The position numbers and the translations under genes were made by a program. This document shows, one piece after another, positions 18,604-25,371 of a stretch of DNA of 64,000 nucleotides. The notes beneath the pieces are model-generated. The model searched no databases, was not told where the DNA came from, and saw nothing but the letters and a program-made list of their open reading frames with translations. The stretch is from the NCBI RefSeq assembly GCF_020026305.1, contig NZ_CP075691.1, forward strand, positions 4,154,001 to 4,218,000, written 5' to 3'. This stretch comes from Streptomyces sp. 135. GTDB lineage: Bacteria > Actinomycetota > Actinomycetes > Streptomycetales > Streptomycetaceae. Every line of letters begins with the position of its first letter. The stretch's first letter is position 1.

Positions 18604-18702
18604 GGCATCAACAGTAACCGGGCCCGGCCCCCGCGCCCCTCGTCGGCATCAATACCGCCGACCAGGGGAAGGTGGGACGTACGGACTGAGGTGGTGTGGC
18701 CC

Positions 18703-18873
18703 ATGGCGGAACGCAAACCGGATGACGAGACCGACGCCGAGCGCCGCAGGCGCCGCGCCCAGTTCCTGCGGGAGCGCGCCGAGGCCATCGAGCTCCGGGA
18801 CCGAGTGAAGCCGCGCCGCGCCCGGGCGGCACGGATGCGACAGCAGATGCGTATGCGTACGTTCCGCTGGTGA
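18703..18873 (+). CDS. Very small basic protein
   Basis: A protein of 56 residues from ATG 18703 (MAERKPDDETDAERRRRRAQ). It is highly charged, with many Arg and a terminal RMRTFRW. No cysteine, signal peptide or membrane segment; probably a helical protein that binds nucleic acid or another acidic partner. GGAAGGTGGG about 35 bases upstream is too far to be its ribosome site, and the region just before ATG is poor. The position next to upp is shared by other streptomycetes as far as I recall. Function unknown. Confidence 0.6.
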   Translation: MAERKPDDETDAERRRRRAQFLRERAEAIELRDRVKPRRARAARMRQQMRMRTFRW

Positions 18874-19077
18874 CCACCCCGGCGTGCGGCGGGTCCCGCG
18901 GGGGCACCGGATGAAGCCGACGCGGACACAGCGGGCCGAAGACCTCTCCTGACGGCGCTGTTTCTGCCACGATTCCGAATGGGCGGGGCTCGGCACAGCA
19001 GCTCCCCGCCCCCCGACCTCGCCGGGGGGACCCCAAACCGCCAACCGGCACTGCCTATGACCAGTGGGAGAGTCACG

Positions 19078-19632
19078 GTGTACTTCGCCGCACTGCTCGC
19101 GCGCACCGAAGACGGGTGGGAAGCGAGCGACACAGAGCTCGACGATGTGGAGACCCTGGCGGATCTGGCCGATCTGGCCCGAGAAGCCACGGCCGACCAC
19201 GACGACGACACAGTGCTCGTCTTCATCGAACAGGAAGACGCGTGGTTCGGCGTCGTCCGCGTGGACGGCGAGGAGGATCCCCGTATCTACGTCTCGGACG
19301 CGGCCGCGGCCGCCCGCAGCTCGTACGGGGAGATCCTGCTCACCGACGAAATGCTCGGCCGCGACCCGGGCGCCGACGACACCGTCGCCGACCTCGACGC
19401 CCTCGACCTCGACGGCACGGAGGACGGAGAACCGGAGGACTCCGCCGACGGCGTGGACGACGGGCCCGCCGACACCGGCGACGCGGTGCCCCCGGGTCCG
19501 CTCGGTGACGCGGAACTCCTCACCGACCTCGGCGTGCCGGAGAAGGAGCTGCTCGGCCTGGAGGCCGGCGACGCCCTCAACGACATCGCCGAGATCCTCG
19601 GGGCGGCGGAGGTGCTGGAGACCGTCCGCTAG
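19078..19632 (+). CDS. tRNA adenosine deaminase-associated protein
   Basis: A protein of 184 residues. GTG 19078 is chosen because GGGAGAG lies 6-12 bases upstream and homologues start YFAALLARTEDGWEASD; ATG 19057 would add seven residues. The sequence is very acidic (ELDDVETLADLADLARE, then a 45-residue Asp/Glu-rich middle). The end is conserved: ELLTDLGVPEKELLGLEAGD, ALNDIAEILGAAEVLE. Such proteins are always encoded just before tadA in actinobacteria, hence the name; the biochemical role is not established. The stop lies 9 bases before the tadA start, so the two are co-translated. Confidence 0.88.
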   Translation: MYFAALLARTEDGWEASDTELDDVETLADLADLAREATADHDDDTVLVFIEQEDAWFGVVRVDGEEDPRIYVSDAAAAARSSYGEILLTDEMLGRDPGADDTVADLDALDLDGTEDGEPEDSADGVDDGPADTGDAVPPGPLGDAELLTDLGVPEKELLGLEAGDALNDIAEILGAAEVLETVR

Positions 19633-19641
19633 GTTCCCGAT

Positions 19642-20172
19642 GTGACCGACCCGACCGACCACACCACCGACCAGACCACCGACCAGACCACCGATCACGA
19701 CCCCGTACGCGACCGCTGGCGGGCGCCCATGCGGCTCGCTCTGGCCGAGGCCGAGCTGGCCGTCCGGGGCGGCGATGTCCCCGTCGGCGCCGTCGTGCTG
19801 TCCCCGGACGGCACGACGGTGCTCGCCGCCGGGCACAACGAACGCGAACTGACCGGCGACCCCACCGCGCACGCGGAGGTGCTCGCCATCCGCAGGGCCG
19901 CCGCCGAGCTCGGCCAGTGGCGGCTGACCGGCTGCACGCTCGTCGTCACGCTGGAACCCTGCACGATGTGCGCCGGCGCGATCGTGCAGTCCCGTGTGGA
20001 CCGGGTCGTCTACGGGGCGCGCGACGAAAAGGCCGGAGCCGCCGGCTCGCTCTGGGACGTCGTACGCGACCGCAGGCTCAACCACCGCCCCGAAGTCATC
20101 CATGACGTCCTCGCCGAGGAGGCCGCCGGACTCCTCACCCGTTTCTTCCGCGAGGGGCACCGGGGCCGCTGA
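19642..20172 (+). CDS. tadA: tRNA-specific adenosine deaminase
   Basis: Converts A34 to inosine in the tRNA-Arg(ACG) anticodon. The substrate tRNA is itself encoded at 35351-35423. The zinc site is complete: TAHAEVLAIR (His and catalytic Glu) and EPCTMCAGAI (two Cys). It also carries RVVYGARDEKAGAAGSLWD and LLTRFFRE. From GTG 19642 the protein has 176 residues. The first 20 are a repeat of TTDQ encoded by tandem ACCGACCAGACC units. ATG 19729 would give a product of 147 residues starting MRLALAEAELAVRGGD, closer to the minimal family length. A gene for a TadA-associated protein lies directly upstream. Confidence 0.93.
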   Translation: MTDPTDHTTDQTTDQTTDHDPVRDRWRAPMRLALAEAELAVRGGDVPVGAVVLSPDGTTVLAAGHNERELTGDPTAHAEVLAIRRAAAELGQWRLTGCTLVVTLEPCTMCAGAIVQSRVDRVVYGARDEKAGAAGSLWDVVRDRRLNHRPEVIHDVLAEEAAGLLTRFFREGHRGR

Positions 20173-20241
20173 ACCGGGACGCCGGGACGCCGCGCGGAAC
20201 GGATTTCTGACCACGGGCCATCTTGGGCTAGAGTTCCTCTC

Positions 20242-20326
20242 GGTAGCGTGTCCGAGCGGCCGAAGGAGCTCGCCTCGAAAGCGAGTGTGGCGCAAGTCAC
20301 CGAGGGTTCAAATCCCTCCGCTACCG
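20242..20326 (+). tRNA. tRNA-Ser (anticodon CGA)
   Basis: Acceptor GGTAGCG/CGCTACC, anticodon stem CTCGC/GCGAG with loop CTCGAAA, long variable arm, T loop TTCAAAT and discriminator G. It decodes UCG. Confidence 0.95.
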
Positions 20327-20334
20327 CTCTTGAT

Positions 20335-20368
20335 ACGAAGGGCCCGTCCGACTGGACGGGCCCTTCGT
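20335..20368 (+). terminator. Terminator after tRNA-Ser(CGA)
   Basis: Perfect 15-bp stem (ACGAAGGGCCCGTCC and its complement) with loop GACT, 9 bases after the tRNA. Confidence 0.85.
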
Positions 20369-20731
20369 CGTGCTGCCGGGAGAACCCCAGAAGAGAGCGG
20401 CCGGAAGAGAGAGCCAGAAGAGAGGGGCGGGGGAAGCGGCACCGGGGGGACAAAGCCGCTTCCCCCGACGAGGACCAGCCCTCAAGTCGGCGCCGCCGTC
20501 AGGGGGAAGCAGACGGCGCGGACTCCGCAGTGGGGCCGGTCCCTCGCCCGTGGATTCCTGCCAGATCCGCCGGGCTCACCATCCATCCTGCGCTCCGCGC
20601 CACCGGAGGAAGGCAGGCAAACGACCTGGGGATGTGGGCCGTTGGTCCTTAAAAGCCCGGTGAGTACGCGCCGGGTTAGACTCACCGCCGTCACAGGGGT
20701 CACACGGGGCGCGGTAAGGGGAGGCCAGATC
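20369..20731. other. Intergenic region, purine-rich, no gene seen
   Basis: Between the tRNA-Ser terminator and the 20732 gene. A purine-rich stretch at about 20386-20450 repeats CCAGAAGAGAG twice. Nearer the gene, GTTAGACTCACCGCC precedes the ribosome site. No conserved RNA or credible reading frame was recognised. Confidence 0.5.
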
Positions 20732-20911
20732 GTGGCAGTGCAGTGGAAGAAGATCAGCCTCTTCGTGGTGGTCGTCTTCGTTCTCTACGTGATCATCACC
20801 GACCCCGCCAAGGCCGCCGACTACGTGCAGATAGGCTTCGAAGGCGTTTCGAGCGCCGCTCAGAGCATCGGTGACTTCATGACGTGGGTCGCCAACGGAG
20901 GCAAGGACTGA
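20732..20911 (+). CDS. Small single-span membrane protein
   Basis: A protein of 59 residues from GTG 20732, with GGGGAGG 7 bases upstream. After a short basic start (VAVQWKKIS) comes one membrane helix (LFVVVVFVLYVIITD). A short amphipathic tail follows (AADYVQIGFEGVSSAAQSIG, DFMTWVANGGKD). The topology is probably N-in with the tail outside. Small proteins of this type are widespread in streptomycetes and uncharacterised. The Dabb gene follows 46 bases downstream on the same strand. Confidence 0.75.
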   Translation: MAVQWKKISLFVVVVFVLYVIITDPAKAADYVQIGFEGVSSAAQSIGDFMTWVANGGKD

Positions 20912-20957
20912 GCGGCCGCCAAGGCCGTCAGGCCCCAGCCCTCTCCAAGGAGTGCCC

Positions 20958-21251
20958 GTGATCCGCCATCTGGTCCTCTTCAAGCTCAACGACGGTGTGC
21001 GGCGCGACGAGCCGCGCGTGGTCGAGGGCGTCGACGCCTTCCGCGCGCTCGGCGGGCAGATCCCGGAACTGACGTTCTGGGAGTGCGACTGGAACATCAC
21101 CGACCGCCCCATCGCGTACGACTTCGCCATCAACTCCGCGGTCGAGGACACCGAGGCGCTGAAGCGGTACCTCGAGCACCCGGCCCACCAGGCGGGCGTC
21201 GCCATGTGGCGGGAGTTCGCCACGTGGGTGATCGCCGACTACGAGTTCTGA
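20958..21251 (+). CDS. Dabb family (stress-responsive alpha/beta barrel) protein
   Basis: A protein of 97 residues. GTG 20958 is chosen because AAGGAG ends 5 bases before it; GTG 20952 would overlap that site. It carries IRHLVLFKLNDGVRRDE, GVDAFRALGGQIPELTFWEC, NSAVEDTEALKRYLEHPAHQ and FATWVIADYEF, the typical dimeric ferredoxin-like Dabb fold with the HPxH segment. Enzymatic or stress roles are known for some relatives (plant cyclases, HS1). None can be assigned here. A strong terminator follows at 21315. Confidence 0.9.
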   Translation: MIRHLVLFKLNDGVRRDEPRVVEGVDAFRALGGQIPELTFWECDWNITDRPIAYDFAINSAVEDTEALKRYLEHPAHQAGVAMWREFATWVIADYEF

Positions 21252-21314
21252 GCCGCCTCCGAGGCCCCTGCTCCGCGCCACCCGCCGGACCCCTGCCCCC
21301 ACGGCTCCGCGCAC

Positions 21315-21344
21315 GGCCCCGCACCACGACGGTGCGGGGCCTTT
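21315..21344 (+). terminator. Terminator after the Dabb gene
   Basis: Stem GGCCCCGCACC/GGTGCGGGGCC with a 5-nt loop, followed by TTT. Confidence 0.85.
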
Positions 21345-21439
21345 CCGCGTTCCCGGCCCCAACTTGCCCCTCAACACGTAGTTATCGGGTGCTTGCACAC
21401 AGTGCACATGTCTTGTGATGCTATGACCGCTTTTGACGG

Positions 21440-21512
21440 ATGAGTTGACCGAGGTCGACTGAGACCGATTGAGACCGATTCAGGTCGACCGAGCTTGACT
21501 GGGCTTGACCGA
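21440..21512. repeat. Short degenerate direct repeats just upstream of sigF
   Basis: The sequence GA-CCGA/TTGA recurs about every 10-11 bases: GTTGACC, GTCGACTGAG, ACCGATTGAG, ACCGATTCAG, GTCGACCGAG, CTTGACTGGG, CTTGACCGAG. The phasing is close to one helical turn. It occupies the leader or promoter of the sigma gene. Confidence 0.55.
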
Positions 21513-21530
21513 GAAGGGGTGGCGTTGACC

Positions 21531-22355
21531 GTGCCGGCCAGTACTGCGCCCGAGGCTCCACCCACGAAGACCGCACCGAGCACCGGAAGCACCCGCGGCG
21601 CCGACACCCGGGCCCTCACCCAGGTCCTCTTCGGCCAGCTCAAGGACCTGGAGCCGGGCAGCCCCGAGCACGGCCGGGTGCGCGGCGCGCTCATCGAGGC
21701 CAACCTGCCCCTCGTGCGGTACGCGGCGGCCCGCTTCCGCAGCCGCAACGAGCCGATGGAGGACGTCGTCCAGGTCGGCACCATCGGGCTGATCAACGCC
21801 ATCGACCGCTTCGACCCGGACCGCGGGGTGCAGTTCCCGACCTTCGCGATGCCGACCGTCGTCGGTGAGATCAAGCGGTACTTCCGCGACAACGTCCGCA
21901 CGGTCCACGTGCCGCGGCGGCTGCACGAGCTGTGGGTGCAGGTGACGGGCGCCACCGAGGACCTCACCACCGCCTTCGGGCGCTCCCCCACGACCGCCGA
22001 GATCGCCGAGCGGCTGCGCATCACCGAGGAGGAGGTGCTCGCCTGCATCGAGGCCGGCCGCTCGTACCACGCCACGTCACTGGAGGCGGCCCAGGAGGGC
22101 GACGGACTGCCCGGCCTGCTCGACCGGCTCGGCTACGAGGATCCCGCGCTCGACGGCGTCGAACACCGCGACCTCGTACGCCATCTCCTCGTCCAACTGC
22201 CCGAGCGCGAGCAGCGGATCCTCCTGCTGCGCTACTACAGCAATCTGACGCAGTCACAGATCAGCGCCGAACTGGGCGTTTCCCAGATGCATGTGTCGAG
22301 ACTGCTCGCCAGGAGCTTCGCGCGACTTCGGTCCGCAAATCGGATCGAGGCGTAA
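21531..22355 (+). CDS. sigF: RNA polymerase sigma factor of the SigB/SigF family (sporulation sigma factor SigF)
   Basis: A protein of 274 residues from GTG 21531 (VPASTAPEAPPTKT), the start matching the S. coelicolor SigF N-terminus as I recall it. TTG 21525 and GTG 21519 are alternatives and sit better after AAGGGG at 21514. Region 2 reads LIEANLPLVRYAAARFRSRN, EDVVQVGTIGLINAIDRF and FPTFAMPTVVGEIKRYFRDN. Region 3 contains RSPTTAEIAERLRITEEEV. The region 4 helix-turn-helix is LTQSQISAELGVSQMHVSRL. In S. coelicolor SigF acts late in spore maturation, and SigB-family factors are normally held by RsbW-type anti-sigma ATPases. The neighbouring sigN gene supports the assignment. Confidence 0.9.
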   Translation: MPASTAPEAPPTKTAPSTGSTRGADTRALTQVLFGQLKDLEPGSPEHGRVRGALIEANLPLVRYAAARFRSRNEPMEDVVQVGTIGLINAIDRFDPDRGVQFPTFAMPTVVGEIKRYFRDNVRTVHVPRRLHELWVQVTGATEDLTTAFGRSPTTAEIAERLRITEEEVLACIEAGRSYHATSLEAAQEGDGLPGLLDRLGYEDPALDGVEHRDLVRHLLVQLPEREQRILLLRYYSNLTQSQISAELGVSQMHVSRLLARSFARLRSANRIEA

Positions 22356-22599
22356 CCTTATCGAGTGGAGTGCCGTCGGGGCTCTTCCCGACGGTACGCC
22401 TGGCCGAAATGCCGCAGACCCCCTCTTTCCTGCACGGATGTCACCCTTGTTTGTCGACAAGTAACTACAGCGCGTTGCCGACATGTGACATTCTGCTGGA
22501 ACCGCGTTTGCCGTAGCCCCACCTCCGGTATTCAGGTGGAGGCTGCGTTCCTCCGACGGGAGCGCCCGCCGCGACCGTCCGCGACCTCAAGGGGGTGGC
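22356..22599. promoter_or_regulatory. sigF-sigN intergenic region
   Basis: 244 bases holding the probable sigN promoter. It contains a perfect palindrome TTGTCGACAA at 22451-22460. A small stem (CCACCT/AGGTGG) lies at about 22519-22543. No further gene seen. Promoter elements could not be assigned with confidence. Confidence 0.4.
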
Positions 22600-23463
22600 A
22601 TGTCCGCAGACCAGGGCAGCTCGAAGGTGCTCACGCTCACGCTCACCAAGGGCCCGAGCGAATCCGCGCCCGACGCGCTTCAGAGCTCAACGGCCCCGGA
22701 AGCCATCGACACCAGGACCCTGTCCCGCTCCCTGTTCCTGCGGCTCGCCGCACTCGACCAGGACAGCCCCGAGCGTGTCTACGTACGCGACACGCTCATC
22801 GAACTCAACCTCCCGCTCGTGCGGTACGCGGCGGCCCGCTTCCGCAGCCGCAACGAACCGATGGAGGACATCGTCCAGGTCGGCACGATCGGCCTGATCA
22901 AGGCGATCGACCGTTTCGACTGCGAACGGGGCGTGGAATTCCCGACGTTCGCGATGCCGACCGTGGTCGGCGAGATCAAGCGCTTCTTCCGCGACACCAG
23001 TTGGTCGGTGCGAGTCCCGCGCCGCCTCCAGGAGCTGCGGCTCGCGCTGACGAAGACCAGCGACGAGCTCGCCCAGCGGCTCGACCGCTCGCCGACCGTG
23101 TCCGAACTCGCCCTCGCGCTCGGGGTGTCGGAGGAGGACGTCGTCGACGGCCTGGCGGTGGGCAACGCCTACACCGCGTCCTCGCTCGACTCCCCGGCCC
23201 CGGAGGACGACGGCGGCGAGGGCTCCCTCGCGGACCGGCTCGGGTACGAGGACACGGCCCTGGAGGGCGTCGAGTACCGCGAGTCCCTCAAGCCGCTGCT
23301 CGCCAAGCTGCCGCCGCGCGAGCGCCGCATCATCATGCTGCGCTTCTTCGCCAACATGACGCAGTCGCAGATCGGCGAGGAGGTCGGCATCTCGCAGATG
23401 CACGTCTCGCGGCTGCTCACGCGGACGCTGGCGCAGTTGCGTGACGGTCTCATCTCGGACTGA
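22600..23463 (+). CDS. sigN: RNA polymerase sigma factor of the SigB/SigF family (SigN)
   Basis: A protein of 287 residues from ATG 22600. Region 2: LIELNLPLVRYAAARFRSRN, EDIVQVGTIGLIKAIDRFDC, FPTFAMPTVVGEIKRFFRDT. Region 3: RSPTVSELALALGVSEEDVV. Region 4: FANMTQSQIGEEVGISQMHV. It is a close paralogue of the upstream sigF product, with a serine/acidic insert (SLDSPAPEDDGGEGS) before region 4. The tandem order sigF-sigN matches S. coelicolor, where SigN is needed for normal aerial development and for expression of nepA. A NepA-like gene lies at 50254-50565. A partner anti-sigma factor is expected but not adjacent. Confidence 0.88.
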   Translation: MSADQGSSKVLTLTLTKGPSESAPDALQSSTAPEAIDTRTLSRSLFLRLAALDQDSPERVYVRDTLIELNLPLVRYAAARFRSRNEPMEDIVQVGTIGLIKAIDRFDCERGVEFPTFAMPTVVGEIKRFFRDTSWSVRVPRRLQELRLALTKTSDELAQRLDRSPTVSELALALGVSEEDVVDGLAVGNAYTASSLDSPAPEDDGGEGSLADRLGYEDTALEGVEYRESLKPLLAKLPPRERRIIMLRFFANMTQSQIGEEVGISQMHVSRLLTRTLAQLRDGLISD

Positions 23464-23575
23464 CCTCCCGGACGTCCTGCCCACCTCCCGCACCGCCCGG
23501 CGTGTCAATCGCGCGCCGCGTAAGCCGTGTTGCTGACGGGTTCCTTATTGACGGTCCGTCAGCCACACTGCCGCC

Positions 23576-24391
23576 ATGCGACGTGGTGCTCGGAACGTGC
23601 TCGGTGCGTCGGCGGCCCTGCTCTGCCTCGGCGGACTCCTCGCCGCGTGCGGCGGCGAGAGCGGCGACGGTCATGTGGCGACCGGAGCGGTCGGCTCCGT
23701 ACCGGACAAGGCGCCGGGCGAGGCCGGGGGCCCGACCGGTGACGTACGGCTGATCCCGCTGAACGGAGACAGCGGGGACGCCGGAGGCCAGGGAGGCCAG
23801 GGAGGCGGCGGGACCGGCGGCGCGAAGGACTCCGGAGGCGGCGCCGGTGACGGCCGCGGCGACTCGGCGGGAGCGACGCCGCGCGGGACGGACAGGGACG
23901 CTCCCGGAAGCAGCGGGGCGGGTGGCACGGAGGGGAAGCCGCCCACCGCTCAAGGGAGCCCGCCCGCTTCGGCCACGCCCACCGGGCCAAGCGGCTCCGC
24001 TCCGCCGTCGGCCGGGACCCCGCCGGGTGGCGGCCCGACGCCCCCGCGTACGGAGAGGCCCCGCCCCGCCGAACCACCGAGCGGGCCGGCGGTGCTCAGT
24101 GTCGGTGAGCCGGAGCGGACCCCCGCGGCCAAGCGGTGGTGCGAGAAGGTGACGGTCACCTTCCACAACTCCGGGGGATCACCGGTGCGTTCGGGCACGG
24201 TGACCTTCGGGACGCACATCATCGGGGCGCTGGGCGTCGACTGGGGAACGGTCGAGTCGACCGAGGAGCTTCCGGCCCCGATCGAAGCGGGGCGGAAGAA
24301 GACGGAAACCTGGCCGATATGTGTCGACGCGTGGCGCGTACCGCTGGGGATGCATGTCGAGACGCGGGACGTCTCGGTCGACTGGCGGTGA
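23576..24391 (+). CDS. Lipoprotein with low-complexity linker
   Basis: A protein of 271 residues from ATG 23576. It has a basic N-terminus and a lipobox LLAACGG (Cys near residue 25), so it is predicted to be anchored to the outer face of the membrane. Residues about 60-170 are a Gly/Ser/Pro/Thr-rich spacer. The conserved end (about 180-271) begins VLSVGEPERTPAAKRWCEK and contains VTVTFHNSGGSPVRSGTVTF, GTHIIGALGVDWGTV, CVDAWRVPLGMHVETRDV and a final SVDWR, probably a beta-sandwich with one disulfide (WCEK and ICVD). Function unknown. Confidence 0.8.
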   Translation: MRRGARNVLGASAALLCLGGLLAACGGESGDGHVATGAVGSVPDKAPGEAGGPTGDVRLIPLNGDSGDAGGQGGQGGGGTGGAKDSGGGAGDGRGDSAGATPRGTDRDAPGSSGAGGTEGKPPTAQGSPPASATPTGPSGSAPPSAGTPPGGGPTPPRTERPRPAEPPSGPAVLSVGEPERTPAAKRWCEKVTVTFHNSGGSPVRSGTVTFGTHIIGALGVDWGTVESTEELPAPIEAGRKKTETWPICVDAWRVPLGMHVETRDVSVDWR

Positions 24392-24472
24392 TGGCGTCCG
24401 CGGGTACGTCTCGGCCGGTCGCGCAGTTCCCGCGCCCCTGACGGGGCTCAGGTCTCCGCTAGAACGCCGCCG

Positions 24473-24676
24473 CTACTTCAGCGCCAGCCACGCCACTCCC
24501 GCCACGATCACCACGGCAAGTACCACGCCGATGATCAGGCCGACCCGCGGGCCGGAGGAGGAAGCGGGCGCAGCCGCTCGGCGGCCCTGCGGCGCCTCGT
24601 CGACGAAGGCGCGGAACATCTGCGTGCTGCCGGCGGGGTCGGGGTTGCCCCGGGGACCCTGGGGGTTGTGTGCCAT
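24473..24676 (-). CDS. Small C-tail-anchored membrane protein
   Basis: A protein of 67 residues from ATG 24676 (MAHNPQGPRGNPDPAGSTQM). A polar N-terminal half is followed by a single C-terminal membrane helix (VGLIIGVVLAVVIVAGVAWL) ending ALK. No signal peptide, so it is a tail-anchored or N-in protein. GTG 24700 would add eight residues. Such small proteins are found next to sigN-region genes in other streptomycetes, as far as I recall. Function unknown. Confidence 0.7.
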   Translation of the reverse strand: MAHNPQGPRGNPDPAGSTQMFRAFVDEAPQGRRAAAPASSSGPRVGLIIGVVLAVVIVAGVAWLALK

Positions 24677-24790
24677 GGAGCAGGACCCTAGCGAATCCAC
24701 GGCTCCCGGCCCAACCCCCGCCCGCCTGGGACTTTACGCGCGCAGCCCCAGAGCTTTGCCGACTCTTTAGGGCCTTGGTCCGGTTTTAGT

Positions 24791-24833
24791 TTGCCTGTGG
24801 CAACCAACTGGTTTTATCGTTGCCCTAAGCAAC
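24791..24833. promoter_or_regulatory. Probable MarR operator pair and promoter
   Basis: Two dyads precede the MarR gene: TTGCCTGTGGCAA (24791-24803) and GTTGCCCTAAGCAAC (24819-24833). Both have TTGC/GCAA ends, and their centres are about 29 bp apart. The second ends 18 bases before the MarR start, so autoregulation is expected. Confidence 0.7.
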
Positions 24834-24851
24834 AAATACCCAGGAGGTGCC

Positions 24852-25358
24852 GTGGCCGCGCAGCGTCAGTACGAGGAGCTGGCCCGACAGCTCAGCGCCA
24901 TCGGTGCCGTGAAGCGCGGTCTCGGTCGGGGTCTGCCCCACGACTGCCCCGGCGGGTCCGCCGCCGTACTCGTCCTGCTGGATCGCCACGGCGCGATGCG
25001 GATGAGCAGGCTCGCGGAGCTGCTCGCCGTGGACATGTCGGTGACGAGCCGCCATGTCGCGCATGTCGCGGAGAGGGAGTGGATCGTCCGCGATCCCGAC
25101 CCCGCGGACAAGCGCTCCCGGATCCTGCGGCTCACGCCCGAGGGCAAGGCCAAGGTCGACGAGCTCTCCGAGCTCTCCATCCGGACCCTCACCCACTACT
25201 TGCACGACTGGACCGACGACGAGGTCGTCCAGCTCAGCACGCTGCTCGCGCGTCTGCGCGACAGCTTCGGGGACTGCCGCGCGGCTTCGGCCCGGCTGCC
25301 CCACCCCACCCACGACGTGTCCCCCCACGACGTACAGACCACCCGTACACCCGCGTAA
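24852..25358 (+). CDS. MarR family transcriptional regulator
   Basis: A protein of 168 residues from GTG 24852, with a perfect AGGAGG 4 bases upstream. Winged helix-turn-helix: GSAAVLVLLDRHGAMRMSRL, AELLAVDMSVTSRHVAHVAE, then the wing PADKRSRILRLTPEGKAKVD. The C-terminal dimer helix contains EVVQLSTLLARLRDSFG. MarR proteins normally repress a linked transporter until a ligand binds. Here the next gene, 13 bases downstream, is an MFS efflux pump, which fits. Operator-like dyads lie immediately upstream. Confidence 0.93.
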   Translation: MAAQRQYEELARQLSAIGAVKRGLGRGLPHDCPGGSAAVLVLLDRHGAMRMSRLAELLAVDMSVTSRHVAHVAEREWIVRDPDPADKRSRILRLTPEGKAKVDELSELSIRTLTHYLHDWTDDEVVQLSTLLARLRDSFGDCRAASARLPHPTHDVSPHDVQTTRTPA

Positions 25359-25371
25359 GAAGAGGAAGTCC

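Noticed and set aside
20386..20450. Purine-rich repeat as a possible RNA or triplex element
   Set aside because: Only two imperfect copies of an 11-mer and no structure; reported just as intergenic content.
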